Source of the DNA: Isoetes taiwanensis
Lineage: Eukaryota > Streptophyta > Lycopodiopsida > Isoetales > Isoetaceae
NCBI GenBank assembly: GCA_021234155.1
Contig: JAJEKV010000057.1
Location: 4,929,821 to 4,993,820 of the forward strand
Length of the DNA stretch: 64,000 bases
Reading direction: 5' to 3'
Position 1 is the first letter of the stretch; each line of letters opens with the position of its first letter. Position numbers and translations under genes: made by a program. The notes under the pieces are model-generated. The model searched no databases, was not told the origin of the DNA, and was given only the letters and a program-made list of their open reading frames with translations. Below, one piece after another: positions 18,908 through 31,479 of this stretch.

Positions 18908-21900
18908 GTATCATAAGTTTACCTATTCAGTTCACAATTTCTATGGATCACTATCGCAATGACAAGGTGTGTTTGTGATATATTTTGCAACTGCATTCAA
19001 GGATCGAGGTTCAATCAACATATAATATAATGAATACATATAATATAATGAATATATGACCAAATATGACAATAAGTAGATCAGACTAGAATCTTACATA
19101 CATTAAACTCATATTATTCTCATGTGGTAACATATGAATACCTTGCTTAATCTTGATCTTACTTATAATACTTTTTCATCCCCCAAAAAATAAAGGGGTG
19201 CACCTCTCTATGGAATATCGTTTTGAGAAGGGACTTAAGTAGTAGTCTATCAAGTGTTCAACTCTTATTGAGTTCACATCTGAAATAACACGTCGAGTTC
19301 TTCATTTAACAATTTGGCACATAAAAAAGTGGGCATGATTGTAGAGGGGTTTACTTTTTGGGAACATCTATCAAAAAATGTTTTCTAGTTTTTTAGCTTT
19401 GAGTTTAGCTTCTAGATGATCAACATGTTGCTCTAGCTTTTGCATTTTGGATTTTGCTCATATGATGTGTGCTTGATGTAGTGCCTTGCATGGAAGAGAT
19501 GTGAAATAATCAAATTTGAAATAAACCTAAGCCACATATTAACAAAGATGAACAAGAAGGCAAAAGACACTATATCTTTGAGGAGAACGAAGGTAATGCA
19601 TATAAATAGAACACTAAACTTTATAAGAATGTAATTTTGTGACAATGGCTTGCGATTTGGCAATCCTTGAAGTCTAGCCTTCATATTGCAAATGTATGTG
19701 TAGTTGAAACTGAGGAATTATAATTGAACCTGAGACCCAACTGATGAGAACGTGATGAATTGGGGAAGGTGCCAGCTCTTCTATCAGACTCAATCACCTT
19801 GGCATGTTGGAGCCTAGATGGCATGTTGGTGCCTGCGTGGCATATTTGAGCCACCTTGGTGTTTGAGACAGAACTGGCCTTAGCTTGAGGATTTACATGG
19901 TTTTTATAAGCCATAATGAAAATTTACACTGGACTGTTGAACATGGACGTGGCGAAATTGGGTATTACAGTTGTCAAACTAGATAGGACAAAAGCATGTT
20001 CTTCACTGACTAGGGATTTAGGGATTCTTATCTGTATATGTGAACCATTTTGTTTCCACAATCCCGGGATACATGGACCGTAGCTTTTGTTGAATCGGCC
20101 ATATGCTTTCTCAATCATCTCCAGCAGACACATTCCACGCATCTTTTGATGAAATTAATGGACTGTCCTGCATTATGTTCCATCCAACGCATTATTCTCC
20201 AAATCACCAGGATCTATTTCACTGGAATTTCCTGCATTGTAGCCTAGAACTTCACTTACTAAATAAAAATAATCTTTTCTTTTAGTAACCGCTTTGCAAA
20301 TTCCTTCACATTCGCACATAAGAATAGGATATGGCTATGTAATCCTGATGCACCTACATTTAATTCTGCGTGCCAGCCTTTATCTAATAAGCAAGACCCT
20401 CCAGTAAGTATTTCCATAATTTATTTTGGTGTCAAACTCTGTAATGCCTTCACTGCACTTGTCTCGATTGGATGTTGAAGGTGGAAGGTGTTGTACAGGA
20501 CTATCCTGTATAGTAATAAGGTCCCTTTCAGTGCAACCTAGTCTAATACATTGGACAAATAAATCAACTCCAGTTTGCCCTTGTTAACAACCTGCATCCA
20601 TAACACAGATAATAGGTCTTCTCACTTTTAAGAACTTTCAAATGGCATAAACATACTTTGACACAACTCTCCAACTGATTGTTTGCCACTTCCAACTTCA
20701 TTGCGTTGCCCTTTATTTTAATATTTTCTTTGTTCTCACGCCCGAGACATGTATGAAAAGACTTCAAATGTGATGCAATTTTCTGATGAGATGCTTTCTT
20801 ATTTGGTATGTATCTTTCCACATCACGTGCATGGCTTTCTAATCTGATATTGCTGACATATGCTATGGTATTTAAATTGACATATGCTGTGGTATTTGAA
20901 TCGACATATGCTGGACCACTGCAATTATCTTTATTATTGTTTCCAGGTTTGCTTGATAATTGCCTAGCTATTGGCCATGAAATTCTTTTTCATGCAGCTA
21001 TTAATCACTCATTTTTTCCTGGCCTTGGAATGCCTGCACCTTTTGCTGCCGACAACAAACATGGCTGATTGTCCTAACATAAAGAGAGCATGGTTGTGCC
21101 TAGATTCATGAGGCAATATAGCATACTAGATAATAGTATATCTGAATCAAATCATAACATAGTCCAGTAATGACTAGAGGTAAGACGTGTCTTGAGATAA
21201 AAACTGACTTGACGTAGTCTAAGAACTTCATTCCGGCCAACAAATCCTAAATGCTTTGAAGACATCTAAAAAGATAAAAGCATCTAGCTTCTTTTCCATT
21301 GAAATCAATTCCAATGTTCTACCAAGACTTTTTTTGTTGAAGGACGTCAGACTTTATTCAATCAAAGAGTCAAATACAAGTATAAATGCAGAGACAGGAA
21401 TAAAATCTCAGCGGATAAGCGGAGACCCACCGAGTGAAGCAACCTGCCTAAGCATAAGAGTGCACATCCAAAAACTCCTCAAAAATCAATCGCCTCTTGC
21501 GAGGGGCAAGTGAAGAACAATGATACGACTTTACAATGTAACCTTGAGCTTCTTGGAGAACACGATTATCTGCCACATCCAGACCTTTGAAGATTACCAA
21601 TCTTCGTCTTTTCAAATAGGAATTGGACAGATAATTTCTACAGTTTTTGATTATTGAAACTAATCAACCTTAATGATACCTTAGCCCTGCATTGCCTGCA
21701 GGGCCGCAAATGTTATGCACTTTTCTAACAGTTCCTCATACATGATCTTATTCTTCAAGACTCCTGCATGGCCCTCCTCATTAGACTATGGTTCACAAAT
21801 GCAAATTCTTAAAGGAATCAAATAATATTAGTCTTACAATCTCCTTGAAAACCTTTCCCTTGAAAACCTTTCGAGGCAGGGGTTTTTTAATCCTAGTAGT

Positions 21901-22689
21901 AATGATTGTACTAGCCCATTGTATGGGTCCCATGACCTATTGGTCTCCGTGGACGTTAAAAAAACTATTCTATTCTATTCTATTCCTTGGGATAGCTCAT
22001 ATGCTCCCCAGTAATTGTCTCATAAAGGAATATATATCTGCCAGTTTAACCACTAAATGAAAGAACATGGTAAACTAACAGGATATTAATCAGGGCTGAG
22101 AATATAAACCTCCAAGCAAGTTCACAGACAAGGTCAGCTGGTGCAGGAGGTAGCACTTGCAAGCTAACCTATCAGCCGTGATAACAAAGATATACCTTCA
22201 CGACCCTTCTTTTTCGCCGGAAGCAGATCTTTCGGACATTCTTCCAAATCTCTGAAGGCCTCGAATTATGGAGCTACAGCAGCCACCATCGCCAGAACAC
22301 CACACCGGTTACCCGGTTTCCATGTGACTGCCCAGCAACAGAAATGACCGACAGTTTACATGCAATAATGGGTTTGGAGCAGTCATTGGCATATTCCGGG
22401 CATATACTGGTATATACTTGGAATATGCGACAAACCCATATGAACGAGGGTTTTCCTCTTAGGGGCAACCCGAAAAAAGAAATGAAGGTATTATAGAGAG
22501 TATACAATTACAACATTCGGACACCGTAATAAAACATAATTGACAAGATAATAACATAATTGCAAAGGCATAATAACAAAACTAATTGTATATCATATTC
22601 AATAAAATTAAATAAAAGCTTTCACGTGTGCAAGAAGTGCTGGTTTTTTTAAGACATATACGTATACGTGTGCAAGAAGTGCGTGATGA
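18908..22689. other. Spacer inside hAT
   Basis: No gene recognised. CATATGCT(A/G)TGGTATTT(A/G)AA repeats near 20855-20914. A small hairpin at 22389-22428 pairs GCATATTCCGGGCATATAC with GTATATACTTGGAATATGC. Short open frames here have no recognisable content. Confidence 0.4.
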
Positions 22690-23705
22690 TATAGTCGTGC
22701 TTGCAAAATCAGCTATAATTATAAACTACACCACTTCAGAAAATCACTCCTTAAAAAACAGCCATTTAAAAACTACACCTACTTATAAATCACACCTCAA
22801 AAAACCATATTTCCTTAAAAAACTACACCTGCTTATAAACTGCACCTCAAAAAACAGCACCTCAACTTAAAAAATCACACCACTTCAGAAAACCATACTT
22901 CCTTAAAAAATGCTACTTAAAAACTACACCTGCTTATAATCCACACCTCAAAAAACCATACTTTCTTAAAAAACCAGCTACTTAGAAACTACACCTGACC
23001 TCAAAACCATACTTCCTTAAGAAATAGCTAGTTAAAAACTACACCTAGTTATAAACCACACCACTTCAGAAAACCACATTCTTTAAAAAACAACCACTTA
23101 AAAACTATATCTACTTATAAACCACACCTCGAAAAATCATACTTACTTTAAAAGTTAGCTACTTAAAAACTACACCTAGTTATATAAACCATACCTCAAG
23201 AAAACCATACTTCCTTAAAAAATAGCTTCTTAAAAACTACACCTAGTTATAAACTACACCACTTCAGAAAACGATCACTAAAAAATAGCCACTTAAAAAC
23301 TACACCCACTTATAAACCACACTTCAAAAAACCACACTTCTTTAAAAAACAGCTATTTAAAAACTACATCCACTTATAAACCACACCTCAAAAAACAACA
23401 CCTCATTTAAAAAATCACACCACTTCAGAAAACCATACTTTCTTAAAAAACAACCCTCGAAAAACTATACTTGCATAAAAAACAACTACTTAAAAACTAC
23501 ACCTAGTTATAAACCACACCTAAAAAAACAACACCTTCTTAAAAACAACACCCCCTCAAAAAAATAAACGACACCTCCTTTAAAAAAAATCACACCTCAA
23601 AAAAAGACCACACCTTAAAAAAAAAAAATTTATAGCTCCTTAAGGTCTTTGTTTTACTGTTGTTTTTAAGTGTGGACCCAAAATTGGGGTGGTTATGTAT
23701 GTTGA
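22690..23705 (+). repeat. Tandem array of AAAACTACACC / AAACCACACC units
   Basis: About a dozen diverged units of 75-85 bases built from AAAAACTACACCTACTTATA, AACCACACCTCAAAAAACC and ATACTTCCTTAAAAAA. It ends in GTGGACCCAAAATTGGGGTG, as does the internal copy ending at 13740. Strongly C- and A-biased on this strand. Confidence 0.8.
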
Positions 23706-23845
23706 CTCGACCTGGTAGTCAATGTTCGAGGTGAATTCTAGGGCTAAAAACGTTTTTCTTATATATAATAATTCACCTGCTCAAAATAGACCAAACAGTG
23801 GCGCAAATTTTTTTTTTCCCTTAACAAAATGCCCTAAAATGCTTT

Positions 23846-24120
23846 GCAAAATTTTGCGTAAGCGAAAACAACTGTTTCGCTTACGCGAAGATCTTTTCGC
23901 GTAAGCGAAACCTTCGTTTTCGCTTATGCGAAGTTTAAAAAGTTTCGCATAAGCGAAAAGAAAATTTTGCTTACGCGAAACTATTTTCGTGTAAGCGAAA
24001 CTGTTGTTTTCGCTTATGCGAAAGTTTTTCTGCTTCGCGTAAGCAAAAACAACGGTTTCGCTTACGCAAAACAATCTTCGCATAAGCGAAACTGTTGTTT
24101 TCGCTTTTGCGAAATTTTTT
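23846..24120. repeat. Right subterminal block of GCGTAAGCGAAA palindromes
   Basis: About fourteen near-palindromic units of the form TTTCGC(T/G)TA(A/T)GCGAAA, in both orientations, directly inside the right end of the hAT. These are clean versions of the motifs at 4950-5200 and are likely transposase-binding repeats. Confidence 0.8.
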
Positions 24121-24223
24121 CGACGCCGGAAATGTTTTTGGACGTATTTTTGAGGTATCATACGTCAAATTTGTGCCGTATCTTTCGAAGAATATGTATT
24201 ATGTATAAAACATATACAGTATT

Positions 24224-24244
24224 GAACCTATCCCTGAACTGAAT
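24224..24244 (-). repeat. hAT right terminal inverted repeat and target duplication
   Basis: GAACCTATCCCTG (24224-24236) is the exact reverse complement of the left end. AACTGAAT (24237-24244) repeats the left flank 4832-4839. Confidence 0.93.
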
Positions 24245-27200
24245 TATATTATCTGTTGAGTCCAAAAGACCTATGGACCCAATACAATAGAACAATACGT
24301 CTATTAAAGTACATCTTCGTTATATATATGAACTTGACACATGTCCATTGTAATCCAAAATATCCCCGAAGGCACAAAATATGCATGTTGGTTTTTTGCT
24401 TCAAAATCTGTGCGCCAACGTCTAGGACACCTTTGAAGACATCTCAGACGGCCTTCATGCAAGAATTTCTTGCATCCATGTCTTTTCCATGCCCTTGTCT
24501 TTTTTATTGTTCAATCAGTGCTTCTTATGGCTGCAAAGATTGACAGAGTCGGTATTGATGATGTATGGAAGCTCTAGGAGCATTTGTAGTTTAATCTTGT
24601 TAGCATTCTTGTTTGTTCTGATGCATTAGTTTTTGTAAGGACTGTGTATATTACTAATTTGCCAAGGCTTGTGTACCTTGTCAAGTTTTCTTGTTATAAG
24701 TCTATTGATCAAAGAAAATGCCCGAAATGAATGTTTATAGAGAAATCTAAGGCTTTTGGAGCTTTTAATGAGGCGAGTTTGGAATTCCAAAGAAAGATTA
24801 CGAGAGATCAGGTCTTGGGAATGAAATATATCTTCTAGAGGTAGTTAAACTCGGGCACCACTGGATGATTTATTTGCAAAGAAGGGGAATAAAACCGAAG
24901 GATGTGGGGGTTTTGGTTGTGAATTGCAGCCCATTTAATCTAATCCTTTCGCTTTCTGTTATGATTGCGAACCATTATAAGATGAGAGGTGACATTTGCA
25001 ATTTCAATTTGGGCGAAAGGGTGGAATGCAACTAAATGGAATTGCAAATAATTCAACTGGATGCAACTAAAAATAGAATTGCAAGTAAGTTAAAAACTTA
25101 TTAACATTTTTGAAAAACAAAGACATAGGATAGCATAATGAGGGATACGTGATGACAAAAGCCAATTCAATGCTAAATCATAGACTTTATTTACAACACA
25201 TTGATGTTATGGAATACGTAATCGATGGAAGGGAGGGCATTCCCCCCGTAGGGCCTTGAGGCGGCGCCACCAACTGAGGTGGTGCACGAGCGGTAGAGCC
25301 GCGAGTGCCGTCGAGGCTGGTGGCGTTGCCGAGAGAACCTGCGAGGGCGGAATGGCCCCCTGCTGTCGATTACGGGACGTAATAAACATGGAAGCTAAAA
25401 TTTCCACCCAAACTGCTGCGTGATAGAATAATCAGAAAAAATAGATCACAAACAAGGCTTAGTCACCTAAAGAAGTGCATTTTTTAGAATGTAAATAGAA
25501 TCAGAGCTTCCTTTAAGAAGACAACCAGAATTAGAGCTTTCTTTATGACAAACGGACTGAAAAATAAAGAGAGAGCAAGCTTTTCTATATGGACCAAGCT
25601 TTACAGTTCAGACGACAACAAACAACAAGCATTGTTGAGAATCTTGTTGCCGCACTACCTGCGCTGCGCTTGTCTGTTGCATTGTGCTAAGAAGGGACTC
25701 TCCATTTTCTAGTACCTGAATCAGCGACCATTAGCTACTATTTGAAGACCCGGCTTGTACAGAGGAATCGCAAAACAAACCACAGCTCACATGATTCATG
25801 TAAACAACAACAAGATTGAGCGCAACGTCTCTGAGGAATAGGCGCACTTGCATGTCGCATGCGCGAATATGGTCGCTCGCACGTCGGATGGGGGCCGATT
25901 TCTGGGCGCACAAGAAATCTGGGCGCTCAAACGGAAAACCTGGGCGCAGATTTCTGGGAAAGAACGGCACATAAGAACAGGGGTAGCGACGCCGCTCCTC
26001 AATATGTGCACAAAATTATGCGTTATAGTTTTGACGTAATTTTAGCCTCCTGTTTATTATGTCAAGTTGGCCCACACATGGCTTTATATTTTGTACCTTG
26101 TGCTTTTGGTTTTCAAGGACCTTCCTCGCAATATTGTAGGCTAGACTAGCTTGTATATTTAAACGATACCTTCTTTTGATCTCGAGAAGGGGCCCCTCCC
26201 TGGGGGATGATGGATGTATATTGCTTTGTTTAAATTGTTTCCTTGGCCTTTTCAAGGATGACATTCATTCTTTACCAGTTTCATAACCTGAAAACAAACA
26301 TTGGATTGATTATGAATGGTGATAATGATTTAATATTAGTTTCCAGCAATCTCGTGCTAAGAACAAATGAAAAGCAATTCGAAACTATACTTGCATCTAA
26401 TGGTGCATATGATGCATGAAACATTTAAGGACACAATATAGAAGCGTAAATGTAGGGTACATGGTATTTCAATAGCAATGACAAAAGTATCTCCATCAGT
26501 TATTATGAACAATTGGGCACAATAGGTTTTCGTGTGCATAATCTTTAAGAGAAGAAGTTATTTTACATGAATGTATGGTCCCTATTGAGCATCGGTGGCA
26601 AATAAATGTCATATTATAGATCACACAATCTAAGTTGGTAGAAAAAGAAAACCATCCTATATTGCATATCGCCATAGTATCTAACTCAAGCACCAAAAAC
26701 ATTAATGTGATGCTATAGATGTACTCATCAGCAAGAACGAAGTCTAAAAGTTAAATCTGATGTTATAGATTCATGTTTCAAAAGACGACAACAAAATATC
26801 TTTGAAGTAGCTCCAACTCTTAGTTGCCATGTTTTGTTGAAGCTGCTTATGTGTGGAGCACCAAAGTACTAGGTCATTCCTGGATGCTTCAGCTTCAGAC
26901 AGAAGCAATTTTCATGGTGTGTGGTAGTGTGTACATGGGCGGAGATAGTAGTGGATTGGATGAAGCCTTTGTTTGACCTAGCATAGCAAAATGCTACAAC
27001 TACAACTACTATAGCAAAATGCTACAAGTAGTATTGCAAAATGCTACAATTAGACTACTATAGCAAAATGCTACAACTAGTATAGCAAAATGGAGATTCT
27101 ACTGGAGAGCAGTAAGGCAGTTCTAGGGCATGCATGAAACACAGTAAGGCAGTTCTAGGGCATGCATGAAACACCATGTTGTGTTTGAGGGATTTGTTCA

Positions 27201-28067
27201 GATATTGGTGAAGAGATCAAGTTGAAGACAATGGATCAAGTGGCCATCTAAAACAAAAATTGTGTTGGCCAAATGGAAGGTTGTCATATGGCCACCAAGG
27301 GTTATAATAAACCATGAGTAGGTAGGAGCTAACCAACCCCGTTAACACCAAAAACCCCCAAAAAAGAATGCTCTCTATAAACCTCCAAAAAGAGTCTGTT
27401 AGGCAAGCGCGGTAATACTAAAGACTAAATGCCCGCTGCTCTGTCAGGCAAATGCAGAACAATCTTATAATGCCTGCAAATCAGCCGATCTGTTCCTTAC
27501 TCTAATGCCCAAAACGCTGGCACAACCTACAATTCAATTCTGCCATGCTTTTTTAGATTCTGCCTCAAGCTAAAACTTGGGTTCTTGGATGATTTCCATG
27601 CCTTGCCTCTCAAGTTTGTCCCTTAGATCCCTTGGCTGATCCATGTGATCTTTTTTCTGGTTTAAGAAAGAGCACCGCATATAATGACGGATTTGTAATC
27701 GTTTTCTTTGTGAATTCTTTTTTGTACCGAGGCGAGTATCATATTGGCTGCATTCTGTCTTCCGTATGCACGCCTATTTCATGATCGGGCCTTTTTGAGT
27801 GATTTCCCCTGTTCATTCAGATTCTTCTTTGCCATAATCTTTGTACATCGTACTCAAATTATTGTATAATGCTGTAGATTTTTTATTTCTTGGGATAGTG
27901 AATTGGGCTATTGTATTTTTTTTTGGATTGTGGTCACGTATTCATTTGGTGAATTCGACACAGTCTGCAAGAAATTATCCTAGAATGGTATGTTTGGAGA
28001 TGATGATTCGTTTGAAATTTTTTCAAAAAATTGGTCAGCCGGGTAAATAACTAAGGAATCACGATTG
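24245..28067. other. Spacer upstream of the NPF gene
   Basis: No gene recognised. A GC-rich island at about 25215-25385 has no coding match. Tandem repeats of AGCAAAATGCTACAA lie at about 26985-27090. A 33-base segment (CAGTAAGGCAGTTCTAGGGC...) is repeated directly at about 27108 and 27141. The last several hundred bases should contain the NPF promoter, but I cannot pick a TATA box with confidence. Confidence 0.45.
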
Positions 28068-30198
28068 ATGATGCAGGAAAGTAAGAAACTGGCAGTTGGG
28101 CACTCCAAATCCGACGAAGACGAGAAATGGAGCATCGGATTTGCGGCAGTAGACCTCCATGGCCGACCTCTCCCGGACAAATCCAAAAGGGGTGGATGGA
28201 AGGCTTCAATGTTTATATTTGGTAAATGACGGAAGCGAATGAAGATCTGATGAATATTATTTAGGAGCAAGGCTGTTTGTTCTTCTAACATTGTCACTAT
28301 TTTCTGCAGGAAATGAAATTGCAGAAAGAATGGCATTCTTTGGCATCGCAGTGAATTTCATCACGTATTTGGTCTACAAATACCACGAAACATTTCCAGA
28401 TGCTGCAACTGTGATCACCAACGTGTTGGGAACATCTTGTCTAACACCATTGCTGGGCGCATTCATTGCAGATGCATATATAGGAAGATACTGGACGATA
28501 GCAATTTTTTCAATGATCTACTTCTTGGTAAAATGACAAACATATCAATTATATTTTGCATTTAAGCGCTGAAACATCAATTCAGCATATTGCATTTCAA
28601 CAAATAACATGAATCTACATGGCAGGGGCTTGTAATTATCACAGTTTCAGCAATAGTGCCACAACTGAGACCTCTGGATCAAGGATGCTCAGAACTGAAG
28701 CTCTATTTAGGTCTGTGCCAAAAAGCTACAAGCACCCAGCTGACATTTTTATACATTGGGCTGTATGTTGTGGCAATAGGGTCAGGAGGAATTAGACCAT
28801 GCGTGTCTGCATTTGGAGCAGATCAGTTTGATGTTGAAGACCCTGCAGAGAGTAAAAACCTGGGTGCTTTTTTCAATCTATTCTACTTCATGATCACAAT
28901 AGGAATTGCAGTGTCCTTAACAGCAGTAGTGTATATTCAAGACTATGTTGGCTGGGACTGGGGCATTGGAGTGCTGGCCATTTCCATGGCTGTTGCAATT
29001 GCAATATTTGTGGCAGGAACAAGAATGTACAGACATAGGCTTCCTAGTGGAAGCCCTTTAACTAGATTGTCTCAAGTTGTTGTGGCTGCAATTAGAAAAA
29101 AAGATCTGACAATGCCTGCTGATCCTGCAACCCTTTATGAAGTTCAGGACAAAGGATCAGCGATCTTGGGAAGCAGGAAGTTGAAGCACACAGATCATTA
29201 CAGGTTAATTTTGAGTTTGAACTCTACGTTTTCCTTTTTTTCTTTTTTCCTTCCTTTATCTTCCTTCATGGTATAATATAACTGACATTTCTGACCTCTT
29301 TTTGGCCAGATTTTTAGACAGAGCTGCAATCAGACTGGATGATGAGGATGAGAATACTAGTGCCTGGAGACTCTGCACAGTGACTCAAGTAGAAGAGCTG
29401 AAGCTGCTTCTCAGATTCATGCCAATCTGGTGCACTGGCATCCTCCTAAACACAGTCTTTTTTCAGCTCTTGAACTTTTCTGTGCAGCAAGGGCTTATAA
29501 TGGATAGAAGATTGGGAAATGTCCTCACCATACCAGCTGCATCAGTTCCTGTCTTTGCTGCAATTTTTATATTAGTGATCTTGCCACTTTATGACAGGGT
29601 ATTTGTTCCGGCAGCACGATCAATCACCAAGAACCCTAGGGGCATAACCTTCTTGCAGAGGGTTGGCATAGGTATGGTTCTGTCAATGATAGCAGTGATA
29701 ATTGCAGCTCTAGTTGAGCGAAAAAGGCGCGCCTTGGCTTATGAGAACAACATTGCAAACAATCCAATTGCAATAGTTCCCATGAGTGCATTCTGGCTTG
29801 TGATACAGTATTCTTTGGCTGGTCTAGCAGAAGTTTTTGCATCAATAGGGCTGCTTGAATTTTTCTATGACCAGGCACCTGATAGCATGAGGAGCATAGG
29901 TGCATCTTTTTTTTCCACTGCAACTGCAGCAGGCAGTTATTTTGCTTCTTTACTTGTTACAATTGTGAAGAGGAGTACAAAGAGCAGCTCACATGGCCCT
30001 TGGCTTGCCAACAACATTAACATTGGCCATGTAGATTACTATTACTGGCTTTTGGCAGGCCTGAGTGCTTTCAACTTGGTCATTTTTCTTGTGGTTTCTC
30101 ATAGGTATGAATACAAGGAAGAGGACAAGACAGAAAAACAAATTAGCAAACAAGATGACGATCCTAATGCGACTTTTGAGCTCGTAAAACTTGTTTAG
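28068..30198 (+). CDS. NRT1/PTR (NPF) family transporter, four exons
   Basis: Proton-coupled major-facilitator transporter of the plant NPF family, which moves nitrate, peptides, hormones or specialised metabolites across plasma or vacuolar membranes. Exons 28068-28221, 28310-28527, 28626-29203 and 29310-30198, all with GT-AG introns, join to 1839 bases (612 residues), within the family norm. Exon 1 gives the polar N-terminus ending in GGWKASMFIF. The junction with exon 2 forms FGNEIAERMAF, which contains the ExxER proton-coupling motif of TM1. Exon 3 carries the PTR signature (GADQFD and FNLFYFMITIG). Exon 4 holds the C-terminal half, with about six hydrophobic segments and a charged tail (YKEEDKTEK). 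There are two adjacent ATGs (28068 and 28071). No lesion seen, so this is the one clearly intact gene here. Subfamily and substrate cannot be set from sequence alone. Confidence 0.93.
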
Positions 30199-31479
30199 CC
30201 AATTTCATACCCTTTCTGCATGTTTTTTTTCATGGAGCTGGAGCATTCAAACGTGCAGGCTTTACAGAATAATATTGTGCCATTACAGAGGTCAAGGGTA
30301 GCAGCAAAGACAATGGAAAAAAGCCTGCTAAACAAATCTTCAGGGTGCAGAAAAAGATAAAGGAAATGATTAGTTCCATATAGGACATTTTGGGTTGCAT
30401 TGCTTGTGGGTGAATGAACCATTAAAAATTGTATATTTCAACTGCTTTGGATAGCAGAGAAGTCAGATTTGTTGAATTCCTAAACTTTTTATATAGATTT
30501 CTACATCTAAAGTGTGTGCACACGTGGGTAGCAAGGTCATTGTATAACAGAGGCGCAAGGGATGGAAGTTAAATACGAATTTAATGATGATGATCATGTT
30601 GTCATCAGGTTAATTTTGTAATTGATGCAGGTGCAAATGCTGAAAGCCTGACTAAAAATGATTGATTGTGAATACTAAAATTGTTAATGCATGTCAGCAA
30701 CAAAACCAACTGTTAAATTATACGCATAAATTGTCTGTTTCAACAGATAGTAGCTTCAACTTGTAACAGAGACAGCTGAAGACCCTTGTGCTCTGTTTTT
30801 TCCACAGCTGGGACCACCGTAACCATGCTTATCTTTTCCATTAACGTGGTGTTGGCGTTTTGGAGTTGTTTATGATTTCCAGCAAGATGGAGTTGTCATA
30901 ACATGTTATAACATGTGTACCTTGACACCCTTCTCCTGGCTTGAAGGCGTCATATTCACAAAAATTGTGCTAATCATAGTGCAGTGAAATTCTTCCCTGT
31001 ACTCCAGACGCTACCCTGTAATTTAGAGAAATATTTTTTTTGTACTTTCTAGATGATTCTCCTTAGGGGCGCGCTATGTCTTTGTCTTCGAGGAATGGAT
31101 GAGGACTTTTATTATGTTGTATTGGAACTAGGTTGAGGTGTACGTGCATAGTAACCTCTTGGGTCGAGGAGGTTATGTATTTGAATGCGAACCACGTAAA
31201 TATTGGCCACCGTCGTGATTGAACCACTAAGTCATGCTAAGTCCCCGTAAAATGCCGTGTATTTTTTGTGGTTCAAACATGTCACCGGATAAACCGTGGA
31301 TATACCCACAGATATGTTGTGAATATCCAACGATTCAATCACGACCGTGGCCAAGATATACAGTGCTCGATTTGAATGCTCCAATCACAACTAAAACTCT
31401 TTAAAAATAGAAAGTAATCTATTACTTTCAATTTTCTTATAGTACCTGTCCACATAAAAAATGATGCCCACCATAAAAA
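30199..31479. other. Spacer downstream of NPF
   Basis: Contains the likely 3' untranslated region of the NPF gene. No gene, array or mobile element recognised. Confidence 0.4.

Larger units (their letters stand above)
4840..24236 (+). mobile_element. Giant (19.4 kb) hAT-superfamily transposon with cargo
   Basis: The left end reads CAGGGATAGGTTC at 4840-4852 and the right end is its exact reverse complement at 24224-24236. Both are bordered by the perfect 8-base duplication AACTGAAT. A CAGGG terminus, short inverted repeats and an 8-base duplication are the hAT signature. Both ends have subterminal blocks of short GCGTAAGCGAAA-type repeats, and the interior holds hAT transposase remains (11495-12740, minus) and a BED-finger ORF (14045-14821, plus). 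Between the left end and the transposase lie a kinase gene, a coiled-coil/RING-like gene and a cluster of long hairpins. Most hAT elements are only a few kilobases long, so 19.4 kb is exceptional. Some of the length may come from later nested insertions (repeats at 17.8-18.9 kb are candidates). No other pair of ends competes for this span. Confidence 0.92.

Noticed and set aside
23781-24161. ORFs in the palindromic block (repeated SENN-FAYAK type peptides)
   Set aside because: They are translations of the GCGTAAGCGAAA repeats in several frames. No protein is implied.
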